Counted from the first letter of the stretch, positions 1-7,784 are shown. The stretch is 51,292 bases of DNA from an uncultured Sutterella sp. (GCA_949282745.1 CASDQM010000046.1:1-51292), one strand, 5' to 3'. The notes: a model not told the origin generated them from the sequence alone. A program made the numbers and translations.

Positions 1-2
1 AC

Positions 3-1097
3 TGGTCGATCGCCTACACCGCGAACGCGCAGGACGACACGGTACGGCGTCTCGCGGCGGTGCTTTTCGGCATGCCTTCGCAGCAGAACTACCGCTGGGG
101 GATTCGGGTTGATCTGAGCGGCGTGCGCTCCCTCATGGAGACCCTTCACTACGGGCCCTACGCCTATCTTGACGAGCAGACCTTCCTCGGATTTTTCAAG
201 CGTCACCTCGACTGGCTCATCGGCTTTGTTGCGCTCCTTGCCTTCCTCGCTTTCCACACGGTGCGCGCGAAGCATCTCGTTCGCGTGCGCACGACCGAAC
301 TCGAAGCGGCGTTGAAGGAACGCGACCGCATGGAAGAGGAGGCGAGAACGTCCCGCGAACGGCTCTCCGCCGTCGAGCGCGTCGGCATGCTCTCGCAGAT
401 GAGCAGCATGTTCGCGCACGAATTGAAGCAGCCGCTCGCGTCGATCACGAACTACATCGGCGGGCTCAAGCTCTGGAACAAGGCGCGGCAGACGACCGAC
501 GAAGACCGCGCCATGGCCGAGGCGGCGCTCTCCTCCATGGCGGACGAGGCCGCCCGCGTGACGGCGATCGTCAACCGCGTGCGCGGCTACGCCAAGCGCA
601 GCAACGAACCCCTGAAGCCCGTCGACTGGCTCGCCGCCGTGCGGCGCGCCGCCGCGATCGTCGAGCGCCACGACACGAAGCGCGTTCCGATCCGCATCGT
701 GGCGGGGGACTTTCTCAAGGCCGACCCGGGCGAAGACCGCCCGGTCGTGGTGCTCGGCGACGCGCTTGAACTCGAACTTCTGACGCTCAATCTGATGCGA
801 AACGCCGGCCACGCCGCCTTCGACGTGCGGGGCGGCTTCGTGAGCGTGTCGCTCACGCTCGAGAAGGGACGCTACTACATGCGCGTCACCGACAACGGAC
901 CGAAACTCAATTCCGAACAATTCGCGCGCCTCACGGGCTACGGCGAATCCGTCAAACAGGAGGGACTCGGCATTGGGCTCTCCATCTGCCGCGGCATCGT
1001 GGACCGCCACGGCGGGACGCTGCGCTTTTATCAGCTCCCCGTCGCGGGGATCTGCGCCGAAGTCGTGATCGAAGCCTACAAAGGAGAAGAAAAATGA
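3..1097 (+). CDS. Sensor histidine kinase, TtrS-like (5' end outside window)
   Basis: The frame is open from the left edge, so the protein is N-terminally truncated here and its sensor domain lies outside. Seen: the end of an extracytoplasmic region, one hydrophobic segment (about nt 205-265), a short coiled coil, then the phosphoacceptor box FAHELKQP with His at nt 417-419, an N-box (NLMRNAGHAA) and the ATP-binding DNGP and GLGIGLS motifs. The HELKQP form of the H-box is typical of the TtrS/DctB/FixL branch. In TtrS the missing part would be a periplasmic PhnD-like binding domain; that is inference. The stop overlaps the start of the response regulator by 4 nt (ATGA), so the two form a translationally coupled two-component pair. 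The next gene is a secreted flavoprotein reductase, so the likely signal is that enzyme's substrate or electron acceptor. Confidence 0.85.
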   Translation, partial: WSIAYTANAQDDTVRRLAAVLFGMPSQQNYRWGIRVDLSGVRSLMETLHYGPYAYLDEQTFLGFFKRHLDWLIGFVALLAFLAFHTVRAKHLVRVRTTELEAALKERDRMEEEARTSRERLSAVERVGMLSQMSSMFAHELKQPLASITNYIGGLKLWNKARQTTDEDRAMAEAALSSMADEAARVTAIVNRVRGYAKRSNEPLKPVDWLAAVRRAAAIVERHDTKRVPIRIVAGDFLKADPGEDRPVVVLGDALELELLTLNLMRNAGHAAFDVRGGFVSVSLTLEKGRYYMRVTDNGPKLNSEQFARLTGYGESVKQEGLGIGLSICRGIVDRHGGTLRFYQLPVAGICAEVVIEAYKGEEK

Positions 1098-1720
1098 CGA
1101 AACCGCTCGTTCGCATCGTCGACGACGATGAGGAGCTCCTCCGAAGCACCGCCTTTCTCATCCGCATGGCGGGGTTCGACGTGCTCACCTACTCGTCGGC
1201 CACGACGTTTCTCTCCATGGACGATCCGACCCGTCCGGGCTGCCTCCTGCTTGACCACCGCATGCCCGGGATGACCGGGATGGAACTGCAGGAGACGCTC
1301 GTCGAAAGAGGGGAGACCCTGCCCATCATTTTTCTTTCCGCCCACGGGGACATCCCGATGGCGATGCAGGCCGTGCACCGCGGGGCGCTCGACTTTCTCG
1401 TGAAGCCCGTCGATCCCGAAGTCCTTGTCGAGGCGGTGAAGAAGGCCGTGCAAAAGAGCCTCGACGAAGTGCGCACCGCCGACGAAAGCGCGCAGGTGCA
1501 GGCCGCGACGGAGCGCCTGACCGAGCGTGAACTCGAAGTGGCGCAGCTCGTCGCCGAGGGACTTCTCAACAAGCAGATCGCCGACCGCCTCGGGATTTCG
1601 CTTCCGACCGTGAAGATGCACCGCGGCAACGTCACGAAGAAATTGGGCGTGCGCTCGGCCGTCGCGATCGCGCGGGCGCTCGAGCGCGCAAACCTTCTGC
1701 GCGGCGGAGAGGCGCGATGA
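1094..1720 (+). CDS. Response regulator, FixJ/TtrR-like (LuxR-type HTH)
   Basis: A 208-residue response regulator. The N-terminal receiver domain (about 1-125) has the acidic pair D10-D12, phosphoacceptor D54 in LLLDHRMPG, the switch Ser/Thr in FLSAHGD and Lys in LVKPVD. The C-terminal GerE/LuxR helix-turn-helix (about 140-205) shows LTERELEVAQLVAEGL and the recognition segment VKMHRGNVTKKLG. It overlaps the kinase upstream and the flavoprotein gene downstream by 4 nt each (ATGA at both junctions). All three are therefore one operon, and the regulator probably controls the reductase and perhaps its partners. The family is that of FixJ, TtrR and TodT. Confidence 0.92.
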   Translation: MTKPLVRIVDDDEELLRSTAFLIRMAGFDVLTYSSATTFLSMDDPTRPGCLLLDHRMPGMTGMELQETLVERGETLPIIFLSAHGDIPMAMQAVHRGALDFLVKPVDPEVLVEAVKKAVQKSLDEVRTADESAQVQAATERLTERELEVAQLVAEGLLNKQIADRLGISLPTVKMHRGNVTKKLGVRSAVAIARALERANLLRGGEAR

Positions 1721-3180
1721 GTAAACGCCGTCGAATCGTCGCGGCCCTGGGGCTTGGCGCCGGACTCGGCGCCTTCGGGCTCACCCCCCTGCGGGCCGCA
1801 ACGCCCGCAGAGGAGCGGGCTGCGCCCGAAGAACCCTGGGACGTCCTCGTCGTGGGCTCGGGTGCGGCGGGACTCTCCGCGGCGCTCGCCGCCTATGAGG
1901 CGGGGGCCGAACGCGTCGCGGTGCTCGAAAAGATGGCGATCGCGGGCGGGCACACGCTCGTCGCCTCGGGGTCGGTGAACGCCTACGATCCCGAAGGACA
2001 GAAGCGCATGGGCCGAAGCGACTCGACCGAGGCCTTCTTTCGCGACACCTACGAAGGAGGCGGCCGTCGGGGCGACCCCGACCTCATCAGCGTGCTCGTG
2101 CACGAGAGCGAACCCATGCTCGCCTGGCTCAAGGGACACGGCGTTCCGTTCGATCCGGAGCTCTTTGAAGCCTACAACGGCGTCTTTCCGAGAGCGCACC
2201 GCACGGTGATGCGCCGTCACGGCTTCGTCTACGTCGAAACGCTCGCGCGCGTCGCCAAACGCCGGGGGATCCCGATTCTCTTTCGACACCGCGCGCAAAA
2301 GCTGCTTCTGACGGACGGTGCCGTCACGGGCGTCGAATGCCGCACGCCGCAGGGGATCAAGACCCTGCGCGCCCGCTCCGTCGTGCTCGCGACGGGCGGC
2401 TTCGGCGCCTCGGCCGCCCTTCGCATGCGTTGGGCGCCGATCTTCGACGAAACTTACTACACCACCTACGCCGCGGGGTCTTCGCATCTCGATCCCGCCA
2501 CGGGGGACGGGATCCGCATGGCGGAAGCCGCCGGGGCGGCCCTTCGCGACATGGACGCCGTCATGGCGATTCCCTTCTGGGGCGGGCGCGTGCTCGACTA
2601 TCCGGGGGCGGAAATCTTTCTCACGCTCGGCGGTCGGCGCTTCACCGACGAGACGGGGACCTGGCAGTCGGTTCTCGAGGACCTCTCCCGACTCGGGGAA
2701 AAGGAATTCTGGGTGATCACGGACGCCCGAAGCAGAAAGGGCGCGACCTTCGCGACGAAGGTGCAGCAGGGAACGGTTCGCACCGCCCAGGACCTCTCGG
2801 AACTGGCGATCCGCATGGGGATTCCCGCGAACGCCCTGCGCGCGGAAATGGAAAAGTACAACCGAGCGGCCGATCTCGGACGAGACGAAGAGTTCGGACG
2901 CACGCGCTTTACGCAGCGAATCGAAACGCCGCCCTTTTACTTCGGGCGCGAGCGCTTTGACATTCACTACACCTGCGGGGGCGTCGCGATCACCGCGAAG
3001 GCCGAGGTGAAGAACACGGACGACCTGCCGATCGCGGGACTCTTCGCCGCGGGCGAAGTCACGGGGGGCGTCCACGGCAACTTCCGCCTGGGCGGAAACG
3101 GCTTGACCGACGCCTTCGTCTTCGGACGCGTGGCGGGACGAAGCGCCGCGCTTCGCGCGAAGACCCTGAAGGGCGCCTGA
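1717..3180 (+). CDS. Secreted FAD-dependent reductase, fumarate reductase/flavocytochrome c family
   Basis: 487 residues. The N-terminus SKRRR followed by a hydrophobic stretch and PLRAA looks like a signal peptide, probably Tat, so the enzyme should act in the periplasm. FAD-binding GxGxxG is at residues 47-52 (GSGAAG), with a GGHT motif after the acidic strand end and a C-terminal GLFAAGEVTGGVHG/RLGGNG block (441-462). There are no heme CxxCH motifs and no FMN-binding domain, so it needs a separate electron donor. By eye alignment with Shewanella Fcc3, the C-terminal substrate-binding Arg is kept (R457). The proton-relay Arg found after the NEITT segment of fumarate reductases falls on Trp316 (DETGTW). 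The enzyme is thus unlikely to be a plain fumarate reductase; urocanate-, acrylate- or cinnamate-type substrates are known for relatives. Start overlaps the regulator (ATGA). Confidence 0.85.
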   Translation: MSKRRRIVAALGLGAGLGAFGLTPLRAATPAEERAAPEEPWDVLVVGSGAAGLSAALAAYEAGAERVAVLEKMAIAGGHTLVASGSVNAYDPEGQKRMGRSDSTEAFFRDTYEGGGRRGDPDLISVLVHESEPMLAWLKGHGVPFDPELFEAYNGVFPRAHRTVMRRHGFVYVETLARVAKRRGIPILFRHRAQKLLLTDGAVTGVECRTPQGIKTLRARSVVLATGGFGASAALRMRWAPIFDETYYTTYAAGSSHLDPATGDGIRMAEAAGAALRDMDAVMAIPFWGGRVLDYPGAEIFLTLGGRRFTDETGTWQSVLEDLSRLGEKEFWVITDARSRKGATFATKVQQGTVRTAQDLSELAIRMGIPANALRAEMEKYNRAADLGRDEEFGRTRFTQRIETPPFYFGRERFDIHYTCGGVAITAKAEVKNTDDLPIAGLFAAGEVTGGVHGNFRLGGNGLTDAFVFGRVAGRSAALRAKTLKGA

Positions 3181-3188
3181 GAAGAGAA

Positions 3189-3221
3189 AGGGCCGCGGCC
3201 CCGAAAAAGGAGCGCGGCCCT
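3189..3221. terminator. Bidirectional terminator-like hairpin
   Basis: A 9-bp perfect inverted repeat (agggccgcg at 3189-3197, cgcggccct at 3213-3221) sits between two convergent genes. Read leftward it is followed by a pyrimidine-rich tail (ctttctcttctc), which suits termination of the flavodoxin-fold gene. There is no clear T-run on the other side. Confidence 0.6.
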
Positions 3222-3244
3222 CAAGGGCGGGATTCAGGAAAGAA

Positions 3245-4084
3245 TCAAAGACCGAAGACCTTGTCGAGCTTCTTGCGAAGGTCGGCGCGAAGGGCTTCGA
3301 TTTCCTTGTCGTAGTTCTTGGAAAGATTGGCGGGCGTCTGGTCGTTCGCGAAGCGGCCGAGATTCTTCGCGCCCCAGAAGTCGGCCGTGTCGTCGTCGAC
3401 CACCTTGTAGGCGTTGAGGTAGCGGTCCCAAATCGCGTCGGACTTCCCGATGCCGTCGCCCACGTCGCCGCGGCCCTGGCCGATCCAACCGGCGTTGAAG
3501 ATCGTGTAGATGGCCTTGTCCTTCAAGAGGCCTTCAAGGCCCTTTTCGGTGTCGCGGTAGGCGAACTGCTTTGAGAAGACGCGCTCCATGTAGCCCTTCA
3601 CGATCGCGTTGGGCGAATCGTGCCAGTTCGGATAGGCAAAGACGATGTAGTCGGCCGCGGCCACGTAGGGCTGTTCGCGGGCGACGTCTTCCGGAGCCTT
3701 TCCGAAGCCGTCCTTGGCGTGGAAGAAGGATTCGCGCGGAAGAACGGGCGAGAAGCCGATTTCATAGAGATCGCGGAGTTCGACTTCGAGACCCTTCTTC
3801 ATGAAGTGGGCCATGGCCGTGTTGACGAGATCCCATTCCACGGATTCGTGACGCGGATCGCCCACGACGAAAAGCACCTTCTTCTTGTCGGACTTCGTAA
3901 AGCCGTTGGGCTTCACCGTCTGGCGGTGCGCGGCGGGAACGACCGAGGCCGAGGTCACGGCGTCGACGTTTTCGGGCATGACGGAGGAGGCGGGAGCCTT
4001 GGCCGTGGCGCCCGAGACGGCGTCGGCGGCGGAGACGGAGGCGGAAAAAAGACCGCAAAGGAGAAGGAGCGTGAGATTTCGCAT
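3245..4084 (-). CDS. Secreted flavodoxin-fold (NQO-like) oxidoreductase with flavinylation motifs
   Basis: 279 residues from the ATG at 4084, chosen because AAGGA lies 7 nt upstream and a clear signal peptide follows (MRNLTLLLLCGLFSASVSA). Right after cleavage is D21-A-V-S-G-A-T27, which fits the ApbE FMN-transferase target Dxx(S/T)GAT. A second similar stretch, D41-A-V-T-S-A-S47, follows. From about residue 68 the Flavodoxin_2 fold begins: KKVLFVVGDPRHES (phosphate-binding loop) and FAYPNWHDSPNAIVKGYMERVF (149-170), as in NAD(P)H-quinone oxidoreductases. Cytosolic relatives reduce quinones with NAD(P)H; an exported member cannot rely on NAD(P)H, so it more likely shuttles electrons between flavins. 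It converges on the secreted flavoprotein reductase and could be its partner; that is inference. Confidence 0.75.
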   Translation of the reverse strand: MRNLTLLLLCGLFSASVSAADAVSGATAKAPASSVMPENVDAVTSASVVPAAHRQTVKPNGFTKSDKKKVLFVVGDPRHESVEWDLVNTAMAHFMKKGLEVELRDLYEIGFSPVLPRESFFHAKDGFGKAPEDVAREQPYVAAADYIVFAYPNWHDSPNAIVKGYMERVFSKQFAYRDTEKGLEGLLKDKAIYTIFNAGWIGQGRGDVGDGIGKSDAIWDRYLNAYKVVDDDTADFWGAKNLGRFANDQTPANLSKNYDKEIEALRADLRKKLDKVFGL

Positions 4085-4724
4085 GATGATTTCCTTGAGA
4101 AACGTTGGAAAACGCATCCTGCGACGGCGAACGTTGAGGGCGCGCTTGCGGCGCCTAGCCTGATGCGGAGAAGAGGAGGGCGGGCGTGCCGCCCGTTGGA
4201 AAGCGAGCATTCTAGAAGCTTCGGATCCTTTCTGCACATGGGGTTTAACCCGTGGTGACGGTTCACGTCGAGCGGAAACGTTCCGTGGCTCACGGAAAAA
4301 TGCGGTGCGCGACGCGGGGAAGCGCCGGCATGCGGAAAATACCTCGAACAAACCGACACGGATCTCCGCAGGATTTGCTTCCGCGTATTTTCTGCATTTT
4401 GGATGCCGCTTCTCTTCCGTTCGGTTTCAACCCGACTTTCCGGGACGTTCGAATCGGTTTTTTTTCTCTTGTCGAACGGATTGTTGCGCAGTCCTCGGCC
4501 CTTCCTTCGTCTCTCTTTCCGCACGGTGTTTCGGGGGTTTTTGATATCCGTTCAAACCTTTTTTTGCAGATTCCTTGACGGCGCGAAGGGGAGCTACATA
4601 AAAGCGCCTAGGGTGATTGACAGAGGGGCTCGAGCGCCTCGGAAAAATTCTCCATAAGATATTTTTTGAACAGTCCGCCCTTCGGGGCGGGACCACCCTC
4701 ACTCGCAACAAAGCAGGAACCAAA
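4085..4724. other. Intergenic region between divergent genes
   Basis: 640 nt holding the promoters of the flavodoxin-fold gene (leftward) and cstA (rightward). No protein-coding signal is convincing. Visible structure: an inverted repeat CGTTCGA (4446-4452) / TCGAACG (4472-4478) around a T-rich loop, a GC-rich hairpin near 4176-4196, and TTGACG at 4575-4580 and TTGACA at 4617-4622 as possible -35 hexamers for cstA, neither with a good -10 at 16-18 nt. The base composition is more AT-rich from about 4370 to 4570 than in the flanking genes. Confidence 0.5.
4673..4693 (+). promoter_or_regulatory. Leader hairpin with TTCG loop upstream of cstA
   Basis: CGCCC (4676-4680), TTCG loop, GGGCG (4685-4689), extended by flanking GTC/GAC with one bulge. 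It lies about 30 nt before the cstA start and is not followed by a T-run, so it is a leader structure rather than a terminator. It might affect mRNA stability or ribosome access; no function is shown. Confidence 0.45.
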
Positions 4725-6404
4725 ATGAACGGACTCACAATCATGGTGGGCGCCATGGTGATCTTCTTCCTCGGCTACCGCTTCTACGGTCGCTGGCTGG
4801 AAAAGACCTGGGGCATCGACCCCGCGGCGCTGACACCGGCACAACGTTTCAACGACGGCAACGACTTCTCTCCGCAAAACCGCTGGTCGGTTTTTGCGCA
4901 CCAATTCACTTCCATTACCGGCGCGGGCCCTGTGACGGGTCCGATCATCGCCGCGATGTTCGGATGGCTTCCGGCTCTCCTCTGGATGATCGTGGGCGGC
5001 ATCTTCTTCGGTGCCGTGCAGGACTTCACGGCACTCTACGCCTCGGTCAAGAACAACGGCCGCTCGATCGGGATGCTGATTGAAGACTACATCGGCGCGC
5101 TCGGCCGTCGTCTCTTCCTCCTCTTCTGCTGGCTCTTTACGCTCCTTGTGATCGCCGCCTTCTGCGACATGGTCGCGAACACCTTCAACGGCTTCACCAA
5201 GGACGGCGCCGAAATTCTCCCGAACGCCGCTGCGGGCTCCATTTCGCTCATCTACATGGCGGGCGCCATTCTCTTCGGTCTCTATCTGAAGTACATGCGT
5301 CCGTCCGCGGGCGTCCAGCTCGCCGTGGGCATCGTCCTCATGGTCATCATGGTCTGGCTCGGCATCGCCAACCCGATCTACCTCGACGGCGTGACCTGGC
5401 GCTACGTCATCTTCGCCTACCTCTTCGCCGCGGCCGTGATGCCGATGTGGCTCCTCAAGAATCCGCGCGACTATCTGTCGATGTTCCTTCTGATCGGCAT
5501 GATCGCCGCCGGCGTGATTGGCGTCATCGTCATCAATCCGTCGATCGAACTTCCGGCTTTCGTGGGCTTTGAAGTCAAGAATCAGCCGCTCTTCCCGATC
5601 CTCTTCGTGACGATCGCCTGCGGCGCCGTCTCGGGCTTCCACAGCCTCGTTTCGAGCGGCACGAGCTCGAAGATGATCTCGAACGAAGCCGACATGCGTC
5701 CCGTCGGCTACGGCTCGATGCTCGTCGAATGCGTCCTCGGCGTTCTGAGCCTCGTCGTGGTGGCCGCCGCCTCCACGGGCGGTGTCCTCCCGAGCGGCAC
5801 GCCCTTCCAGCTCTTCTCGACCTCGGTCGCGAGCTTCCTTACGACGATCTTCGGCGTTCCGCAGGACATCGCGGCCTGCATCCTCACGATGTGCGTTTCG
5901 GCTCTGGCTCTCACGAGCGTGGACGCCGTGGCCCGCATCGGCCGCATGAGCCTGCAGGAACTCTTCACGCCCTCCGAAGGGAAGGAAAAGAACGCCGTTC
6001 AGGTCCTCTTCACGAATCCCTACTTCGCGACGGTCCTGACGCTCGTTCTCGCCTACCTCCTCTGCCTCGCGGGTTACATGTCGATCTGGCCGCTCTTCGG
6101 TTCGGCCAACCAGCTCCTCTCGGCGCTCGTCCTCACGTCGCTCGCCGTGTTCCTGAAGAGCACCGGCCGCAACGGCGCCATGCTCTACGTCCCGATGACG
6201 ATCATGTTCGTCGTGACCATGACGGCTCTGGGCATGTCCGTCTGGGGCATCTTCGGCACGATCGCCGACGGTACCTTCACCTTCATGGTTCAGGGCCTGC
6301 AGCTGATCCTCGCGATCGCGCTCATGATCCTGGCGCTCCTCGTGGTCTGGCACGCCGTGCCGAAGCTCTTCGGCCGTGAAGAAAAGACCGTTAAGGCCGC
6401 CTAA
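4725..6404 (+). CDS. cstA: CstA-family carbon starvation protein (pyruvate/peptide transporter)
   Basis: 559 residues from ATG 4725, with AGGA about 7 nt upstream; an in-frame upstream extension lacks a ribosome site. It is a polytopic inner-membrane protein with the CstA hallmarks: the early FNDGNDFSPQNRW loop, HQFTSITGAGPVTGP, GAVQDFTALYASV and HSLVSSGTSSKMI, then a C-terminal 5-TM part with SVDAVARIGRM. E. coli CstA and BtsT are about 700 residues, so this belongs to the shorter form. Family members import pyruvate or peptides when carbon is scarce, which suits an asaccharolytic organism. It stands alone between its leader and a double terminator. Confidence 0.92.
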   Translation: MNGLTIMVGAMVIFFLGYRFYGRWLEKTWGIDPAALTPAQRFNDGNDFSPQNRWSVFAHQFTSITGAGPVTGPIIAAMFGWLPALLWMIVGGIFFGAVQDFTALYASVKNNGRSIGMLIEDYIGALGRRLFLLFCWLFTLLVIAAFCDMVANTFNGFTKDGAEILPNAAAGSISLIYMAGAILFGLYLKYMRPSAGVQLAVGIVLMVIMVWLGIANPIYLDGVTWRYVIFAYLFAAAVMPMWLLKNPRDYLSMFLLIGMIAAGVIGVIVINPSIELPAFVGFEVKNQPLFPILFVTIACGAVSGFHSLVSSGTSSKMISNEADMRPVGYGSMLVECVLGVLSLVVVAAASTGGVLPSGTPFQLFSTSVASFLTTIFGVPQDIAACILTMCVSALALTSVDAVARIGRMSLQELFTPSEGKEKNAVQVLFTNPYFATVLTLVLAYLLCLAGYMSIWPLFGSANQLLSALVLTSLAVFLKSTGRNGAMLYVPMTIMFVVTMTALGMSVWGIFGTIADGTFTFMVQGLQLILAIALMILALLVVWHAVPKLFGREEKTVKAA

Positions 6405-6419
6405 AAAGTGTTTCCAATT

Positions 6420-6490
6420 GAGACCGCTTCGGTCCGCCGAAACGGTCTCTCCACCTTAAAACCGCTCCGCCGCAAGGTTGGGGCGGTTTT
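6420..6490. terminator. Double intrinsic terminator after cstA
   Basis: The first hairpin pairs gagaccg (6420-6426) with cggtctc (6443-6449) and continues inside as ttcgg/ccgaa around a tccg loop. The second pairs aaaaccgctcc (6458-6468) with ggggcggtttt (6480-6490), 10 of 11 positions, ending in a T-run followed by ctcatttt. The second is a strong rho-independent terminator for cstA and, with its A-run on the left, could also act leftward. Confidence 0.85.
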
Positions 6491-6517
6491 CTCATTTTGA
6501 AGGTTCGGGAATTCCTA

Positions 6518-6540
6518 GTACAACGTTCGTTAAATAACAC
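6518..6540 (+). repeat. Left terminal inverted repeat of the IS630 element
   Basis: Starts with GTACAACGTTCG directly after TA (6516-6517). The transposase stop codon (6530-6532) lies inside this repeat. Confidence 0.8.
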
Positions 6541-7708
6541 TATTTATTAGTTCGTGAACCTCGTCCATCTTCCAGCGCCACCGGAAGGGGACGGGGTCAG
6601 CATTGCACTCATCAAGCCAGCCCTGAATGTGCTCTCTAAGCTCGTCCTTCGAATTCACGCGGAGGCCGCGCAAGCTCATTCGCGCCATCTTACTGAAGAA
6701 CGCTTCAATCAAATTGAGCCATGATGCGTGCTTTGGCGTAAAGATGAATTGAAATCGGCCTTTGCGGGCATCAAGGAAAGCGCGCGTCTCTCGCGATGTG
6801 TGAATGGAGTGATTATCTAACACCATGAAGATGACGCATTCCTTTGGATAATGAGCGTCGACGAGCTTTAGAAAGTCCACGAAATCCGAGCTTTTATGGC
6901 GCTCTCGAATAAGACTGTGGACTTTACCCGTAATCAAATCAATGCCAGCAAGCAGCGAGAGCGTGCCGTGACGTTTGTGCTCGTAGTCGCGTCTTGTGAA
7001 ACCCTTGCCTTGCTGAGGCGGTCGATCAGGATGAATATTGCCGACGGCCTGAATGCCGGGCTTTTCGTCATACGAGACATAAACAGCGCCGTTCGGCTGT
7101 GTTGAGCTCGACAGCGTATCTCGAAACTGAAGCTCCATTTCGACGCGCTTATAGAGCAACAAAACCTCTTTGCATTTGGCTTCGAATTCCGGATCTTTCT
7201 TTTCAAGGTAGTAGCGAATTCGGTGCGGCTTGATTTCGCCTTCTTCCAGAATAGTCCAAATCGTCGATTTGGATGCTTTCGCCAGCTCGTCGCCAAAAGG
7301 TTGCTCTCCGGCGTGTTTGCGTACGTACGCGGCGAGCGTATCGATTGTCCATAAGGCCTGAGTGGGCCCATCACCCAAGTTCTTTGGTGGCGTGCAAGCG
7401 ATCGACTTCACCCATGTGCGGGCTTCTTCTCCAATCGTGATTGGACGTCCGCTCCGTTTTAGATCGTCAAGCGCCATCATCGGGCCGATTTGAAGCGCCT
7501 TGCGCAGCATGCGCGCGACTGCGCTGACAGAGAGTCCGATTTCGGCAGCAATTTCCTTCTGTGATCTGCCTGCGGCCGCTCCAAGGAAGACCTTTGCTCT
7601 TTGTACTCGTCGAAGCTCTTCAGACCGAGAATTGGCAATTGCTTTCAATGTTGCAGTCTGCTCTGCGTTCAGTTCGAGACGATTAACAACGGGGCGACCA
7701 CGAGACAT
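6530..7708 (-). CDS. IS630-family transposase
   Basis: 392 residues, intact. An N-terminal helix-turn-helix region (about 15-75: RVQRAKVFLGAAAGRSQKEIAAEIGLS) is followed by a winged-helix linker. The catalytic DDE domain shows the first Asp in VSYDEKPG, the second in FMVLDNHSIHTS and Glu in WLNLIEAFFSKM, all in the expected IS630 contexts. The start ATG at 7708 is preceded by AGGAG at about 8 nt, but both lie in a hairpin (see that entry). The stop lies within the left inverted repeat. With all catalytic residues present, the element should be capable of transposition. Confidence 0.93.
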   Translation of the reverse strand: MSRGRPVVNRLELNAEQTATLKAIANSRSEELRRVQRAKVFLGAAAGRSQKEIAAEIGLSVSAVARMLRKALQIGPMMALDDLKRSGRPITIGEEARTWVKSIACTPPKNLGDGPTQALWTIDTLAAYVRKHAGEQPFGDELAKASKSTIWTILEEGEIKPHRIRYYLEKKDPEFEAKCKEVLLLYKRVEMELQFRDTLSSSTQPNGAVYVSYDEKPGIQAVGNIHPDRPPQQGKGFTRRDYEHKRHGTLSLLAGIDLITGKVHSLIRERHKSSDFVDFLKLVDAHYPKECVIFMVLDNHSIHTSRETRAFLDARKGRFQFIFTPKHASWLNLIEAFFSKMARMSLRGLRVNSKDELREHIQGWLDECNADPVPFRWRWKMDEVHELINSVI

Positions 7709-7736
7709 GAGAGGGCTCCTAATGAAACCCTCTCAT
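7707..7736 (-). promoter_or_regulatory. Hairpin enclosing the transposase ribosome site and start codon
   Basis: A perfect 9-bp inverted repeat, atgagaggg (7707-7715) and ccctctcat (7728-7736). In the transcript the loop carries AGGAG and the 3' arm ends in the AU of the transposase AUG. The 5' arm begins with its own AUG, giving a five-codon mini-ORF that stops at the UAG overlapping the ribosome site. Such structures would lower transposase translation. Confidence 0.65.
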
Positions 7737-7761
7737 TGTAGCGTATTTGCTTTATTTGATG

Positions 7762-7784
7762 GCGTTATATCGCGAACGTTGTGC
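7762..7784 (-). repeat. Right terminal inverted repeat of the IS630 element
   Basis: On the minus strand it reads GCACAACGTTCG followed by a diverged tail, mirroring the left end. It is followed by TA at 7785-7786. Confidence 0.8.

Larger units (their letters stand above)
6518..7784 (-). mobile_element. IS630-family insertion sequence, apparently complete
   Basis: A 1267-bp element with one transposase gene. Imperfect terminal inverted repeats match at about 18 of 23 positions: left GTACAACGTTCG..., right end (reverse complement) GCACAACGTTCG.... Both ends are flanked by TA (6516-6517 and 7785-7786), the target duplication expected of the IS630/Tc1 group. The base composition is clearly more AT-rich than that of neighbouring genes. 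The insertion lies in the space between the cstA terminator and serB, where it breaks no gene. Confidence 0.88.

Noticed and set aside
4211-4229. tctagaagcttcggatcc, adjacent XbaI, HindIII and BamHI sites resembling a cloning polylinker
   Set aside because: The flanking DNA is continuous native-looking intergenic sequence, no vector sequence follows, and three six-base sites can cluster by chance.
4305-4657. Several short plus-strand frames upstream of cstA
   Set aside because: They overlap each other in different frames, lack ribosome sites and have composition unlike host genes; treated as leader/promoter DNA.
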